A DNA stretch of 64,000 nucleotides from Erwinia aphidicola (GCF_014773485.1 NZ_JACXBP010000004.1:248001-312000), one strand, 5' to 3'. Positions 1 through 9,838 are shown, numbered from the stretch's first letter. Notes: generated by a model from the letters alone, not told the origin. Program-made: numbers and translations.

Positions 1-795
1 GGCTTCGCCGTGGTCGGCTATGGCAAGCTGGGCGGCTGGGAGCTGGGCTACAGTTCCGATCTCGATCTGGTATTCCTGCACGACTGCCCGGTGGATGCCG
101 TGACGCTGGGTGAGCGCAGCATCGACGGGCGCCAGTTTTACCTGCGCCTGGCGCAGCGCGTGATGCATCTGTTCAGCACCCGCACCTCCTCCGGCATTTT
201 GTATGAAGTCGATGCGCGCCTGCGCCCGTCCGGTGCGGCGGGGATGCTGGTCAGTACCTTCGATGCCTTCGATGATTATCAGCGCAATGAAGCCTGGACC
301 TGGGAGCATCAGGCACTGGTGCGGGCGCGCATTGTGTTTGGTGATGGGGCGCTGAGTCAGCGCTTTGACCAGATCCGCCGTGGCATTCTTTCGCTGCCGC
401 GCGAGCCTGACGCGCTGAAAACCGAAGTGCGGGAAATGCGCGAGAAGATGCGCGCGCACCTTGGGCACAAGCATAAAGGGCGCTGGGATCTGAAAGCGGA
501 TGAGGGCGGTATCACCGATATTGAATTCATTACGCAATACCTGGTCTTACGCTACGCCGCCCAGGATCCGACGCTGACGCGCTGGTCCGATAACGTGCGC
601 ATCCTCGAACTGTTGGCAAATGGCGACAAGATGGCGCAGGCCGAGGCGCAAGCGCTGACCCAGGCCTACGTTTCGCTGCGCGATGCGCTGCACCATCTCG
701 CTTTGCAGGAGCTGCCGGGGCACGTAGAGGAGAGCGCATTCAGCGCGGAAAAGGCCCAGGTCAATGCCAGCTGGCAGAAGTGGCTGGGAGCCTGA
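1..795 (+). CDS. glnE: glnE, 3' part: glutamine synthetase adenylyltransferase/removase
   Basis: This is the last 264 codons of the bifunctional enzyme that adds AMP to, and removes AMP from, glutamine synthetase in response to PII signalling. The reading frame is open at base 1, so the gene starts outside the window. The visible part is the second nucleotidyltransferase domain, which in the family carries the adenylylating activity. Its metal-binding motif is seen as [12 protein letters not shown] near the start, followed by the typical VDARLRPSG and [11 protein letters not shown] segments and a helical C-terminus. The E. coli protein is about 946 residues, so roughly the last 28% is present. 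The stop lies 95 bases before hldE, which follows glnE in E. coli too. Confidence 0.96.
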   Translation, partial: GFAVVGYGKLGGWELGYSSDLDLVFLHDCPVDAVTLGERSIDGRQFYLRLAQRVMHLFSTRTSSGILYEVDARLRPSGAAGMLVSTFDAFDDYQRNEAWTWEHQALVRARIVFGDGALSQRFDQIRRGILSLPREPDALKTEVREMREKMRAHLGHKHKGRWDLKADEGGITDIEFITQYLVLRYAAQDPTLTRWSDNVRILELLANGDKMAQAEAQALTQAYVSLRDALHHLALQELPGHVEESAFSAEKAQVNASWQKWLGA

Positions 796-890
796 GTGGG
801 TGTTCGGCGCGTGATGATGGTCAGCAGCAAGTTGTGCTATCATCGCGCGCATAATTTTTCCTGTTTAAACTGCAGTCTGGAGTGTCTGGA

Positions 891-2327
891 ATGAAAATTA
901 CACTGCCCGATTTTTCGCGCGCGGGTGTTCTGGTGGTTGGCGATGTGATGCTGGATCGCTACTGGCACGGCCCAACCAGTCGCATCTCCCCAGAGGCCCC
1001 GGTGCCGGTGGTCAAAGTGGACCATGTGGAGGAGCGCCCGGGAGGCGCGGCCAACGTGGCGATGAATATCGCTTCTCTCGGTGCCGGTTCGCGTCTGGTG
1101 GGCCTGACCGGGATTGATGAAGCCGCGCAGGCGCTGAGCGCGACCCTGGCCGGGGTGAACGTGCGGTGTGATTTCGTGGCGGTGCCGACGCATCCAACCA
1201 TTACCAAACTGCGCGTGCTGTCACGCAGCCAGCAGCTGATCCGCCTCGATTTTGAAGAGGGCTTTGACGGGGTTAATCCGGAGCCAATGCACGAGCGCAT
1301 CCGTGAGGCGCTGCCGAAAATTGGTGCGCTGGTGCTGTCTGACTACGCCAAAGGCGCGCTGGCCAGCGTTGAAACCATGATCGCGCTGGCACGCGAAGCG
1401 GGCGTACCGGTGCTGGTCGACCCGAAAGGGACTGATTTCTCACGTTATCACGGTGCAACGCTGCTGACGCCAAACCTCTCCGAGTTCGAAGCGGTGGTGG
1501 GCAAATGTAAAAGCGAAGCGGATATCGTCGAGCGCGGTACGGCACTGATGCAGCAGCACGGCCTGTCGGCGCTGCTGGTCACGCGTTCCGAGCACGGTAT
1601 GACGCTGCTGCAGCCGGGCAAAGAGCCATTCCATATGCCAACTCAGGCGCAGGAAGTGTTCGACGTTACCGGTGCCGGTGATACGGTGATTGGCGTACTG
1701 GCGGCCGCGCTGGCGGCAGGCAATACGCTGGAAGAGAGCTGCTTCCTGGCGAATGCCGCGGCGGGCGTGGTGGTCGGTAAATTGGGGACCTCGACGGTTT
1801 CCCCGGTTGAACTGGAGAACGCCATTCATGCGCGCCCTGAATCCGGCTTTGGCGTGATGGATGAAGCACAGCTGATTGCTGAAGTCGCCAAGGCGCGCCA
1901 GCGCGGCGAGAAAGTGGTGATGACCAACGGCGTGTTCGACATTCTGCACGCGGGCCACGTCTCCTATCTTGCCAATGCGCGTAAGCTGGGGGATCGCCTG
2001 ATTGTGGCGGTCAACAGCGATGCTTCAACCCGTCGCCTGAAGGGCGAAACGCGCCCCGTAAACCCGCTGGTCAATCGTATGATCGTGCTGGGTGCGCTGG
2101 AAGCTGTGGACTGGGTCATCGGTTTTGAAGAGGACACGCCACAGCGGGTGATTGCTGAGGTGCTGCCGGACCTGCTGGTGAAAGGCGGAGACTATAAGCC
2201 GGAAGATATCGCGGGCAGTAAAGAAGTGTGGGCTAACGGCGGTGACGTGCGGGTGCTGAACTTCGAAGACGGTATTTCAACCAGTAATATCATCAAGACA
2301 ATTATTTCAGGCACCGGTAAAAGCTGA
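891..2327 (+). CDS. hldE: hldE: bifunctional heptose-7-phosphate kinase / heptose-1-phosphate adenylyltransferase
   Basis: HldE makes ADP-heptose for the inner core of lipopolysaccharide. It phosphorylates D-glycero-D-manno-heptose 7-phosphate and later transfers AMP to the 1-phosphate. The 478-residue product has an N-terminal PfkB-type sugar kinase domain (GGAANVA near residue 50; DVTGAGDTV near 258 with the catalytic Asp). A C-terminal nucleotidyltransferase domain follows, with HAGH near 352. The ATG at 891 is preferred over a GTG nine bases upstream because TGGAG at 878-882 is spaced 8 bases from it and the protein then begins as the E. coli one does (477 residues). A strong hairpin follows the stop. 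Confidence 0.97.
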   Translation: MKITLPDFSRAGVLVVGDVMLDRYWHGPTSRISPEAPVPVVKVDHVEERPGGAANVAMNIASLGAGSRLVGLTGIDEAAQALSATLAGVNVRCDFVAVPTHPTITKLRVLSRSQQLIRLDFEEGFDGVNPEPMHERIREALPKIGALVLSDYAKGALASVETMIALAREAGVPVLVDPKGTDFSRYHGATLLTPNLSEFEAVVGKCKSEADIVERGTALMQQHGLSALLVTRSEHGMTLLQPGKEPFHMPTQAQEVFDVTGAGDTVIGVLAAALAAGNTLEESCFLANAAAGVVVGKLGTSTVSPVELENAIHARPESGFGVMDEAQLIAEVAKARQRGEKVVMTNGVFDILHAGHVSYLANARKLGDRLIVAVNSDASTRRLKGETRPVNPLVNRMIVLGALEAVDWVIGFEEDTPQRVIAEVLPDLLVKGGDYKPEDIAGSKEVWANGGDVRVLNFEDGISTSNIIKTIISGTGKS

Positions 2328-2333
2328 TAGCTG

Positions 2334-2357
2334 GCGGCTGCCCTTGCGGGCAGCCGC
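2334..2357. terminator. Hairpin terminator between convergent hldE and ubiK
   Basis: A perfect 10-bp stem (GCGGCTGCCC / GGGCAGCCGC) with loop TTGC lies seven bases after the hldE stop and ten bases before the ubiK stop on the other strand. The T-run after it is weak on both sides, so it is a plausible bidirectional terminator rather than a textbook one. Confidence 0.7.
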
Positions 2358-2366
2358 TTAACTCAC

Positions 2367-2699
2367 TCAGTTTGGCGCTTTCGGCTCGCTGGTGGCCGCT
2401 GTTGCAGAGGTCGCTGGTGTTGCGGAAGCCGCTGGCGTTGCAGCTGTAGCAGGCTGTGCCACTTTCGCTTCCAGCTCGGCCAGGCGTTGTTCCAGCGCGG
2501 CCAGTTTCTCACGCGTGCGCAGCAGCACCTGAGTCTGCACATCAAACTCTTCGCGATTCACCACGTCCAGACGGGTTAACTGCGCCTGTAATGTCTGGCG
2601 AATTTTCTTCTCCACATCATCACCCAGCTCGCGGATCCCTTTCGGCATGGAGTCATGGACCTGACGGGCCAGTTGTTCAATTTTTTTTGCGTCGATCAT
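2367..2699 (-). CDS. ubiK: ubiK (yqiC): ubiquinone biosynthesis accessory factor
   Basis: UbiK is a small, largely helical protein that helps the ubiquinone biosynthesis complex under aerobic conditions, reportedly through UbiJ and lipid binding. The 110-residue product begins [19 protein letters not shown] and has the family's C-terminal coiled coil (residues about 60-85, repeated Leu/Glu). After it comes a tail of roughly 25 residues rich in Ala, Thr, Pro and Ser, somewhat longer than in E. coli (about 96-99 residues). It is transcribed towards hldE and away from the riboswitch-ribB unit. Confidence 0.93.
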   Translation of the reverse strand: MIDAKKIEQLARQVHDSMPKGIRELGDDVEKKIRQTLQAQLTRLDVVNREEFDVQTQVLLRTREKLAALEQRLAELEAKVAQPATAATPAASATPATSATAATSEPKAPN

Positions 2700-2865
2700 A
2701 GCGGCTTCCTGGTAGCAGCGGGTTTTACCTTAGTGTAATCCCTGACGCTAAAAGGTTAAACCTGAAATGAATAAACAGGAAATGCCTTAGTCATCTGCTG
2801 ACAATCTATTTGATGTTTTTGTTCGTTGCTCTGCTACTTTTTCAGCGTTATGATGTTTTTGCTTA

Positions 2866-3010
2866 TTCTCAGGGCGGGGCGAAATTCCCCACCGGCGGTA
2901 AATCAGCTGACGCTGAAAGCCCGCGAGCGCTTCAGGAGCAATTCTGAAGGACAGCAGACCCGGTGTGATTCCGGGGCCGACGGTTAGAGTCCGGATGGGA
3001 GAGAGTAACG
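2866..3010 (+). promoter_or_regulatory. FMN riboswitch (RFN element, sroG-type ribB leader)
   Basis: The leader shows the conserved RFN blocks in order: AGGGCGGGGCGAAATTCCCC with ACCGGCGGTAAAT, a variable arm, GCCCGCGAGCGC, then GACCCGGTGTGATTCCGGGGCCGACGG split over two arms, and finally AGTCCGGATGGGAGAGAG. This layout binds FMN and represses riboflavin synthesis genes. It sits 108 bases upstream of ribB on the same strand, as in E. coli. A short minus-strand open frame across it is not a gene. Confidence 0.96.
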
Positions 3011-3049
3011 AATCTTGTCGGGCTTTTGCCTGCCTCGCGTTATTTTTTG
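3006..3049 (+). terminator. Putative expression-platform terminator of the FMN riboswitch
   Basis: Just after the aptamer, TAACG (3006-3010) can pair with CGTTA (3038-3042). An inner CGGGC/GCCTG stem (with one G-T pair) lies between them, and a run of six T follows at 3043-3048. The outer strand overlaps the last aptamer bases, so aptamer folding and terminator folding could compete. Folding was judged by eye only. Confidence 0.55.
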
Positions 3050-3117
3050 TCACTGCATGACACTCCTAAGCACGCCCTGGTTCTGGTAACCCATAAATTA
3101 ATTAAGGTTTTTTTACC

Positions 3118-3774
3118 ATGAATCAGTCGCTACTTTCTGAATTTGGCACGCCTGAACAGCGTGTAACCCGTGCTATCGAAGCGCTGCGCGCTGGCCGCGG
3201 TGTGATGGTTTTAGACGATGAAGATCGTGAGAACGAAGGCGATATGATCTTCGCCGCGGAAACCATGACCGTTGAGCAGATGGCGCTGACCATCCGTCAC
3301 GGCAGCGGTATTGTTTGCCTGTGTCTGACCGAACAGCGTCTGCAGGAGCTTGAGCTGCCGATGATGGTGCAGGACAACACCAGCGCTTACGGTACGGGTT
3401 TTACCGTGACTATCGAAGCCGCCAAAGGTGTCACCACCGGCGTTTCTGCTACTGACCGCCTGACAACCATCCGCACCGCGATTGCCGATGATACTAAGCC
3501 GAGCGATCTGAATCGCCCTGGCCATGTATTCCCGCTGCGCGGCCGTGCTGGCGGCGTGCTGACCCGTGGTGGCCACACCGAAGCGACCATTGACCTGGTG
3601 ACGCTGGCCGGCTTCAAGCCTGCGGGCGTGCTGTGTGAGCTGACTAACGACGATGGCTCAATGGCACATGCCCCTGAAGCAATCGTGTTTGCTAAGCAGC
3701 ACGACATGCCGGTTGTGACCATCGAAGACCTGGTGGCTTACCGCCGCAGTCACGAGACGCGTCAGGCCAGCTAA
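3118..3774 (+). CDS. ribB: ribB: 3,4-dihydroxy-2-butanone-4-phosphate synthase
   Basis: RibB converts ribulose 5-phosphate into formate and 3,4-dihydroxy-2-butanone 4-phosphate, the four-carbon precursor of riboflavin. The 218-residue product matches the family length (E. coli 217). It shows the acidic metal-binding loop [13 protein letters not shown] near residue 33, RHGSGIVC, and the C-terminal GHTEATIDL and CEL(T)NDDGSMA segments. It is a stand-alone enzyme without a fused GTP cyclohydrolase II domain. Regulation by the upstream FMN riboswitch is expected. The ribosome site (TAAGG) is weak and lies before a T-run. Confidence 0.97.
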   Translation: MNQSLLSEFGTPEQRVTRAIEALRAGRGVMVLDDEDRENEGDMIFAAETMTVEQMALTIRHGSGIVCLCLTEQRLQELELPMMVQDNTSAYGTGFTVTIEAAKGVTTGVSATDRLTTIRTAIADDTKPSDLNRPGHVFPLRGRAGGVLTRGGHTEATIDLVTLAGFKPAGVLCELTNDDGSMAHAPEAIVFAKQHDMPVVTIEDLVAYRRSHETRQAS

Positions 3775-3780
3775 ATCCCC

Positions 3781-3990
3781 GTCATACTTCAAGCTATGTG
3801 GGCGTTGGCTACATTACTCGGCCCATCCCTGGGCCGCGCCCCTGCGGGGGCGCTGTAAACAGCGTTCAAATCTGCTCCAGGCAGAGTTGTCGCGCACCCC
3901 GGTCACGTACTCATCTACGCTCCCGGGGGATTATTTCCCTGAATCTCAGGGGGCAGAAATTCACTTCCCCGTTCCCCTTCAAATTTTCTG
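3781..3990. repeat. Degenerate ERIC element with about 70-base internal insertion
   Basis: This stretch fills the ribB-ygiD gap and holds no gene. GTCATACTTCAAGCTATGTG and GGCGTTGGCT at its left match the ERIC arm. CGCACCCCGGTCACGTAC with TACGCTCCCGGGGGATT (about 3891-3932) matches the ERIC core palindrome. Between them, about 3818-3890, lies an extra segment with its own short hairpins (GGCCCATCCCTGGGCC; CGCCCCTGCGGGGGCG). The right arm is poorly preserved and its edge is approximate. A 77-codon open frame here is a by-product of the repeat. Confidence 0.7.
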
Positions 3991-4080
3991 AATATCTCCG
4001 TCAGGCTTATCCAGGTTCATCCGTGAAATAAAGCGCGTAATGTAGGCGTCATTGAGCACAATATTGCCTGGAGTTTTAAC

Positions 4081-4866
4081 ATGAGCCACTCACGTATGCC
4101 CGCGCTTTTCCTTGGACACGGCAGCCCGATGAACGTGCTGGAAGAGAATATCTACACTGAAACCTGGCGTGAGCTGGGTAAAACGCTGCCGCGCCCGAAA
4201 GCGATTATTGCGGTTTCCGCACACTGGTATACGCGTGGCACCGCAGTCACTGCGATGGAGAAACCGCGCACTATCCATGACTTCGGCGGTTTCCCGCAGG
4301 CGCTGTTCGATACCCACTATCCGGCACCGGGTTCGCCCGCGCTGGCACAGCAGGTTGCCGATGCGCTGGCTCCGGTAGCGGTAGAACTCGACCGCGAGTG
4401 GGGTTTTGACCACGGCTCCTGGGGCGTGCTGATCAAGATGTATCCCGATGCCGATATTCCGGTCGTGCAGCTGAGCGTTGACGGTACCAGGCCGCCTGCT
4501 TACCACTTTGAGCTGGGCCGCAAGCTGGCGGCGCTGCGCGAACAGGGCATCATGATCGTGGCCAGCGGTAACGTGGTGCACAACCTGCGCATGGTGCGCT
4601 GGGGCGGCGATGCCGCAGCCTATCCCTGGGCGGAGTCGTTCAATCAGTACGTGCGCGATAATCTGAGCTGGGAAGGAGAATCAGAGCAGCATCCGCTGGT
4701 GAACTTTATGCAGCATGAAGGCGCCGCCTTGTCGAACCCGACGCCGGAGCACTATCTGCCGTTGCTGTATGTGCTGGGCGCACGCGCCGCGGGCGAGGCG
4801 ATAGCGATCCCGGTGGACGGGATTGTGATGGGGTCGTTAAGTATGTTGTCGGTGCAGGTGGGATAA
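4081..4866 (+). CDS. ygiD: ygiD: DODA-type extradiol aromatic-ring dioxygenase
   Basis: This is a class III extradiol dioxygenase of the LigB superfamily; E. coli YgiD opens the ring of 4,5-DOPA in vitro. The 261-residue protein has the family's metal-site histidines in LFLGHGSPMN (His13) and VSAHWYTRG (His48), plus GFDHGSWG and ASGNVVHNL downstream. Its physiological substrate is unknown. It stands alone on the plus strand and converges on ygiC. An imperfect inverted repeat follows it. Confidence 0.93.
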   Translation: MSHSRMPALFLGHGSPMNVLEENIYTETWRELGKTLPRPKAIIAVSAHWYTRGTAVTAMEKPRTIHDFGGFPQALFDTHYPAPGSPALAQQVADALAPVAVELDREWGFDHGSWGVLIKMYPDADIPVVQLSVDGTRPPAYHFELGRKLAALREQGIMIVASGNVVHNLRMVRWGGDAAAYPWAESFNQYVRDNLSWEGESEQHPLVNFMQHEGAALSNPTPEHYLPLLYVLGARAAGEAIAIPVDGIVMGSLSMLSVQVG

Positions 4867-4881
4867 CAGGCTATTTTGCTC

Positions 4882-4970
4882 ACCATTTTGTTGGGATTGG
4901 GCAGTGCTCGCTCTCCTCAGGTACTGATGTACGTTGAGGGAGCTGTGCGCTGGCCGCACCCAAACTGGCA
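4882..4970. repeat. Imperfect inverted repeat between convergent ygiD and ygiC
   Basis: A GTAC-TGAT-GTAC centre (4921-4932) is flanked by arms that read CAGTGCTCGCTCTCCTCAG on the left and GTTGAGGGAGCTGTGCGCTG on the right, complementary with several bulges. Further out, TGGGATTGGG faces CCCAAACTGG. It may act as a terminator for both genes or be one copy of an intergenic repeat. I saw no second copy in this window. Confidence 0.5.
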
Positions 4971-5056
4971 TCGCCAATAACGCCTGTTGGTAACCTTATT
5001 GTAAGCGATTTCCAGGGGCGGACCTTATGTTGCGGCCCGCCCGCCACAGCGCGCGA

Positions 5057-6217
5057 TTACTCGATAAACGCGTGCGGATAAAATCGTGACAGATCCTGGG
5101 TGATCAAGTCGCGATCCTCGCGCAGACCAATTCCTGCTGGCCGATCGTTGATCAGCCACGAACCAATCAGCGTATAGCTATCGCCAAACTTCGGCAGCGG
5201 ATGAAACTGCTGTACGATCATTCCTTCCTCACCGTACGGACCGTCAACGCGGGCAATCTCCTGACCGTTTTCCACAATGCGAATATTCGCGCCTTCACGG
5301 GAAAACAGCGGCTTCACCACGTATTTATCCATGTGCGGCACGTTGTCTTCGGCAAAGTAGGCGGGTAACAGATTGGGGTGATCCGGGAACATCTTCCACA
5401 GCAGCGGCAGCAGCGCTTTATTAGAAATAATGCTCTTCCAGCCCGGCTCCAGCCAGCGCACGCCCGCATCGGCCAGCTTGGTGGAGAACACCTCGCGCAG
5501 CATAAATTCCCACGGGTAGAGTTTGAACAGATTGGCGATCACCTGGTCATGCTGATCGGTAAACTGCCCTTTCTCGCCGAGGCCAATCTCATCCATATAG
5601 AGGAATTCGCTCGGCAGGCCCGCTTCGGTAGCGCAATCCTGCAGATACTGCACCGTGCCGCGATCTTCATCGGTATCGCGGCAGCAGGCGAAGTGCAGCC
5701 AGCTGAATCCGTGCTGCTGGTGCAGCTCGGCGAAGCGCTCGATTAGCTTCTCCTGCAGGCTGTTAAACTGGTCGCTGCCGACCGGCAGCTGGCCGGCGTT
5801 CAGCTGGTCCTCCAGCCACAGCCACTGGAAAAAGGCCGCTTCATACAGCGAAGTTGGCGTATCCGCGTTGTTTTCCAGCAGCTTAGGTGGCGACACACCA
5901 TCCCAGGCGAGATCGAGGCGGGAGTAGAGCGACGGCTGGCCGCTTTTCCACGACTCGCGCACGAAGTCCCAAGTGTGTTTGGGGATGCGAAACTTCTCCA
6001 GCAGCTCGTCGCTGCCGACCACCATCTCTACCGCCTGCAGGCACATCTGATGCAGCTCGCTGGTGACATCTTCCAGCGTCTCAATCTGCTCTAAGGTGAA
6101 CTGGTAATAGGCATCTTCACACCAGTACGGCTCGCCGTGCATGGTGTGAAAACGAAAACCAAACTCCGTGGCCTTTTCCCGCCAGTCTGGGCGTTCAGTG
6201 ATGGCAATACGCTTCAT
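5057..6217 (-). CDS. ygiC: ygiC: ATP-grasp, glutathionylspermidine synthase-like protein
   Basis: The 386-residue product has the length and fold signature of the glutathionylspermidine synthase C-terminal (ATP-grasp) family without the amidase domain found in Gsp. Visible family motifs are [15 protein letters not shown] near the middle and [13 protein letters not shown] for the nucleotide-binding part. It is presumed to form an amide bond using ATP, but the substrates are not established. It starts six bases after ygiB stops on the same strand, so the two are almost certainly co-transcribed, as in E. coli tolC-ygiABC. Confidence 0.93.
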   Translation of the reverse strand: MKRIAITERPDWREKATEFGFRFHTMHGEPYWCEDAYYQFTLEQIETLEDVTSELHQMCLQAVEMVVGSDELLEKFRIPKHTWDFVRESWKSGQPSLYSRLDLAWDGVSPPKLLENNADTPTSLYEAAFFQWLWLEDQLNAGQLPVGSDQFNSLQEKLIERFAELHQQHGFSWLHFACCRDTDEDRGTVQYLQDCATEAGLPSEFLYMDEIGLGEKGQFTDQHDQVIANLFKLYPWEFMLREVFSTKLADAGVRWLEPGWKSIISNKALLPLLWKMFPDHPNLLPAYFAEDNVPHMDKYVVKPLFSREGANIRIVENGQEIARVDGPYGEEGMIVQQFHPLPKFGDSYTLIGSWLINDRPAGIGLREDRDLITQDLSRFYPHAFIE

Positions 6218-6223
6218 CAGCGA

Positions 6224-6889
6224 TTAGCCCCCAAAGCTGCGGCTGGAGCCGGAAGCCGCGCTGCTGCGTGACATGCTGGTCTGCTTGGCAACGCTTTCAC
6301 CAAAGCCGCCGCGCATTACGGTGCTGGTAGTGGCAGGTTTTGGTGCCATGGCGGATTTAGGCACCGTCATGGTACGGCCAGGGGTAGCTGCGCCGTAGCT
6401 TTTGCCGCTGGCATCAACGAATTTGCCGTTGGCCGGGCTGGCTGGGTTTTTAGAGGAGAACAGCGGCTGCTGCTGGCCCATACCGCCGCCCATCATGCGG
6501 CCCATCATGTAACCGGCCATCAGCGGCATCCAGAAGCTGCCGCTGGACTGAGATTCAGCATTGGTGGTGCCCACGCCAGCCTGAGCCGGAGCCTGCTGAC
6601 ACTGGCCTTCACCGAATTCCGCCACGCAGTCTTCGCGGGTGGCATATTTCGGTGCGGTTTTCACCGCCTCTTCTTTAGCTTTGTTATAGGCCGTGGTGCA
6701 CTGCTCGCTCTTGCCCGGGTTGGCGCTCGAACAGTCATCGGCGTTCATATAAGTCGAGACGGTCTCGTCTGACTGCTCACAACCGGCCAGCATAAATACG
6801 GCGGTAACCGCCAGCGCCACCGGCGTTAAATGGCGTGCGCTCCAGCTTTTGCGAAAGGAGGCATGATTAATCTGTTTAGTCCGTTTCAT
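6224..6889 (-). CDS. ygiB: ygiB: DUF1190 lipoprotein
   Basis: The protein is 221 residues when started at the ATG at 6889, which gives the family N-terminus MKRTK; an in-frame upstream codon at 6910 would add seven residues. A signal segment ends in the lipobox LAGC with Cys37, so a membrane-anchored lipoprotein is likely. The central part has paired cysteines and a Gly/Met-rich stretch ([13 protein letters not shown]). The C-terminus is Ser/Gly-rich and ends SRSFGG. Function is unknown. It pairs with ygiC downstream and sits behind tolC, although a terminator separates it from tolC here. Confidence 0.92.
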   Translation of the reverse strand: MKRTKQINHASFRKSWSARHLTPVALAVTAVFMLAGCEQSDETVSTYMNADDCSSANPGKSEQCTTAYNKAKEEAVKTAPKYATREDCVAEFGEGQCQQAPAQAGVGTTNAESQSSGSFWMPLMAGYMMGRMMGGGMGQQQPLFSSKNPASPANGKFVDASGKSYGAATPGRTMTVPKSAMAPKPATTSTVMRGGFGESVAKQTSMSRSSAASGSSRSFGG

Positions 6890-7030
6890 CACTTTTCGTC
6901 CTGTGCCCAAAGGTAGTGCATAGGATAGGGGAATAGCGGTGAAAAATGAAGCGATGAGGCGCGACAGACCGGGGATCTTTACTTAGCTATACGTTTGATT
7001 GTGAAGGAGAGGTTAAGACAGGTGGGATCG

Positions 7031-7060
7031 AAATAAAACGGGGCAGCGTTGGCTGCCCCG
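7031..7060 (-). terminator. Intrinsic terminator of tolC
   Basis: On the minus strand a perfect 9-bp stem, CGGGGCAGC / GCTGCCCCG with a 4-base loop, begins nine bases after the tolC stop and is followed by TTTTATTT. It should end most tolC transcripts before ygiB. Confidence 0.88.
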
Positions 7061-7068
7061 CGGGGAGA

Positions 7069-8532
7069 TTACTGACTGAACGGATTGCCGCTGCTGCGGT
7101 TTGCTGCCGGGCGGCTGGTGGCTGCTGCCTGGCGCGCGGCCGGGGCGCTTTCATTGCCGTCGACGCGGGCAACCTGCTGTGGATTTTCTGGTGCCACAGC
7201 TTCCGGTGAGGTATTGATATCCTTGCCCAGATGATTATTCAGCGTCGCCAGATCCTGCTCGTTCAGCGTACCGAGCGCAGATTTGATGTTCAGCTGGTTG
7301 ATCATATAGCTGTAGCGGGCGTTAGCCAGCTTCTGCTTTGCGTCATACAGCGTGGTGGTCGCATCCAGCACGTCAACGATGGTACGGGTACCTACGGAGT
7401 AACCCGCTTCCATTGCATCCAGCGAGCTCTGGGCAGAAACCACGGCCTGCTTGTACGCTTCGATGCTGCTGATGGAGGCATTCACGTTGTTAAACGAGGA
7501 GCGGACGGTCTGCACGGCGGAGCGGTGCGCGCCTTCCAGCTGCTCGCTGGCTGCCACAAACGCATACTGCGCCTGCTTCACCTGTGACGACACCGAGCCG
7601 CCGCTGTACAGCGGCAGGTTGAAGCTTAAGCCAACCTGGTTGCTACCGCTGATGTTGTCGTTATTGGTGGCGCGATCGCCGCTGTAACGGTTGTTCGACA
7701 AACCGGTTGACGCGGTCAGGTCTACGGTTGGCATATGGCCAGTTTCCGCAGAGCGGATCTGCTCACGCGCCAGGTCTTGCGACAGACGGGCAGAGAGCAG
7801 GCTGAGGTTGCGGCTCTCGGCCTCTTTCAGCAGCGCGTTAACCGGCTGTGGCTTCTCGGTTTTGAAGTTATCAACGTTAAGCGAGGCGAGGCTCGGGTAG
7901 TAATTCCCGGTCACCTGGCGCAGCGTTTCAACCGCGTTATCAAGATCGTTACGCGCCGTCACTTCGTTGGCCAGCACGGTGTCGTACTGTGAGCGCGCAT
8001 TCTGCACGTCGGTGATGGCGACCAGGCCCACGTTAAAACGCTGAGTGGTCTGATCCAGTTCACGGTAGATCGACTGTTTCTGCGCTTCGGTGTAGGAGAG
8101 GGTATCAATCGCATTCAGCACGTTGAAATACGCTGTCGCGGTGTTGAGGATCAGCGTTTGCTGCGCGGTCTGATAAGTGACATCCTGAATCCCGGCGGTT
8201 TTTTCCTGCAGGGTCAGCGCGCGCCATTTTGACATATCAAAAATGGTCTGAGTCAGCTGCAGTGAGGTGCTTTTCGAGGTGCTGTTCGAATCGCGCGCGT
8301 CGCGGTAGCCGTTGTTGTAGCTGTAGTCGGCACCCAGCCCCAGCTGAGGTAACAGCGGGCTACGTGCTTCATTAATCTTCTCAAATGCCGCATCACGATC
8401 GGCTGCTGAGCTACGAAGGTCAGGATTGGATAAACGAGCCTGCTGATACACCTGCAGCAGGTTCTCAGCCTGGCTGGCAACACTGAAGCCGCCCAGGCTC
8501 AGACCGATGAGTAAAGGGAGCAGTTTGTTCAT
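7069..8532 (-). CDS. tolC: tolC: outer-membrane efflux channel
   Basis: TolC is the trimeric outer-membrane and periplasmic duct shared by AcrAB-type pumps and type I secretion. The 487-residue product opens with a Sec signal peptide ending SQA before ENLLQVYQQARLSNP, and shows the duplicated outer-membrane-efflux repeat (TQTIFDMSKW; SFNLPLYSGG; SAQSSLDAMEAGYSVGTRT). The ATG at 8532 is chosen because AAGGA lies six bases before it; an ATG two codons upstream would touch the ribosome site. The C-terminal tail after residue about 440 is variable, as usual. It is divergent from nudF across 210 bases. Confidence 0.97.
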   Translation of the reverse strand: MNKLLPLLIGLSLGGFSVASQAENLLQVYQQARLSNPDLRSSAADRDAAFEKINEARSPLLPQLGLGADYSYNNGYRDARDSNSTSKSTSLQLTQTIFDMSKWRALTLQEKTAGIQDVTYQTAQQTLILNTATAYFNVLNAIDTLSYTEAQKQSIYRELDQTTQRFNVGLVAITDVQNARSQYDTVLANEVTARNDLDNAVETLRQVTGNYYPSLASLNVDNFKTEKPQPVNALLKEAESRNLSLLSARLSQDLAREQIRSAETGHMPTVDLTASTGLSNNRYSGDRATNNDNISGSNQVGLSFNLPLYSGGSVSSQVKQAQYAFVAASEQLEGAHRSAVQTVRSSFNNVNASISSIEAYKQAVVSAQSSLDAMEAGYSVGTRTIVDVLDATTTLYDAKQKLANARYSYMINQLNIKSALGTLNEQDLATLNNHLGKDINTSPEAVAPENPQQVARVDGNESAPAARQAAATSRPAANRSSGNPFSQ

Positions 8533-8742
8533 TTGCATTCCTTGTAGTGCAGCAAAATTGCTATGGTAGCGCTGACGTAAGCCAAAAATTATCGCCGATG
8601 ATAGCAGAGAGTTCCGAGAAGGTAAGTTGGCTGAAAGTGCCATCCTGCCTTAATTTACTTAAATATTTCATTAAGAACCAGACATCAGGCGGATTACGAT
8701 TGCATTTTACGTTTTGGCCACCATTTCACAGGAGCTGTTGTT

Positions 8743-9378
8743 ATGGCAACAAGTAACAAATACCCGGTGACTTTCACCAAAAACGATGTAGAAATTATTG
8801 CACGAGAGACCCTCTATCGTGGTTTTTTTTCGCTGGAGCGCTACCGCTTTCGTCACCGCTTGTTTAATGGCGGGATGAGTGGTGAAGTATCACGAGAAAT
8901 TTTGGAGCGCGGTCATGCCGCAGTGCTGCTACCCTATGATCCGCTGCGCGACGAAGTGGTGTTAATCGAGCAGATCCGTATCGCCGCTTACGACACCAGC
9001 CCAACGCCGTGGGTGCTTGAACTGGTGGCGGGGATGATGGAACCGGGTGAAACGCCGGAAGAGGTCGCCAGACGCGAAGCGCTGGAAGAAGCCGGGCTGA
9101 CTCCCGGGCGCATTAAACCCATAATTAACTACCTCTCCAGCGCGGGAGGAACCTCAGAACGCCTTGCGGTGTTTGTGGGAGAAGTGGATGCCAGCGTGGC
9201 GCAGGGAAACCACGGTCTGGAGGAAGAGAATGAGGATATTCTTGTGCATGTGGTCAGCCGTACTCAGGCTTACCAGTGGGTGGAACAGGGGAAAATAGAT
9301 AACGCCGCTGCTGTCATTGCTTTGCAATGGCTGGAGCTGCACCATAAACAGCTTTGTGATGAATGGAACCCCGAATAA
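8743..9378 (+). CDS. nudF: nudF (adpP): ADP-ribose pyrophosphatase
   Basis: This Nudix hydrolase cleaves ADP-ribose to AMP and ribose 5-phosphate. The 211-residue protein contains a complete Nudix box (GX5EX7REUXEEXGU) at residues 97-119: GMMEPGE at its start and REALEEAGL at its end. A clear AGGAG precedes the ATG. It opens a tight plus-strand run (nudF-yqiB-cpdA-yqiA-parE). Its stop overlaps the yqiB start by one base (TAATG), which implies coupled translation. Confidence 0.96.
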   Translation: MATSNKYPVTFTKNDVEIIARETLYRGFFSLERYRFRHRLFNGGMSGEVSREILERGHAAVLLPYDPLRDEVVLIEQIRIAAYDTSPTPWVLELVAGMMEPGETPEEVARREALEEAGLTPGRIKPIINYLSSAGGTSERLAVFVGEVDASVAQGNHGLEEENEDILVHVVSRTQAYQWVEQGKIDNAAAVIALQWLELHHKQLCDEWNPE

Positions 9379-9800
9379 TGAAACGTTATGTCCCTGACTT
9401 TCCAGAAATGATGCGCGTTTGCGAAACCAATTTTGCGCAACTGCGTCGCCTGTTGCCCAAAGAGGACCAGGCGGGGGAGTCCGTGACGTATCAGGTTAAT
9501 GGCGCCAGTTACCAGATAACTATCCTGGAATCAACGCGCTACACCACGCTGGTTGAGGTAAAACAGACCGCACCGGCCGTCAGTTACTGGAGCCTGCCAT
9601 CGATGTCGGTTCGCCTGTATCATGACGCGATGGTGGCGGAAGTGTGTTCCACTCAGCAGATCTACCGCTTTAAAGCACGCTATGATTATCCAAATAAAAA
9701 GCTGCATCAGCGTGATGAAAAGCATCAGATTAACCAGTTTCTTGCGGACTGGCTGCGCTACTGTTTGTTCCATGGCGCAATGGCAGCCCCGGTTTTTTAG
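9378..9800 (+). CDS. yqiB: yqiB: DUF1249 protein
   Basis: The 140-residue cytoplasmic protein belongs to DUF1249 and has no assigned function. The start at 9378 overlaps the nudF stop by one base and gives the family beginning [13 protein letters not shown]; an upstream in-frame codon at 9363 is less likely. The conserved block [16 protein letters not shown] and the C-terminal [17 protein letters not shown] are present. It is embedded between nudF and cpdA, as in E. coli. Confidence 0.94.
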   Translation: MKRYVPDFPEMMRVCETNFAQLRRLLPKEDQAGESVTYQVNGASYQITILESTRYTTLVEVKQTAPAVSYWSLPSMSVRLYHDAMVAEVCSTQQIYRFKARYDYPNKKLHQRDEKHQINQFLADWLRYCLFHGAMAAPVF

Positions 9801-9838
9801 AACGCTGCGACAATTTCAGAGCGAGTTAAGGACTTTGA

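Noticed and set aside
2787..3053. An 88-codon minus-strand frame across the FMN riboswitch
   Set aside because: The conserved RNA blocks of the riboswitch explain this sequence; the frame is a by-product.
3798..4031. A 77-codon plus-strand frame between ribB and ygiD
   Set aside because: It is read from the ERIC element and its insertion, with no ribosome site or family match.
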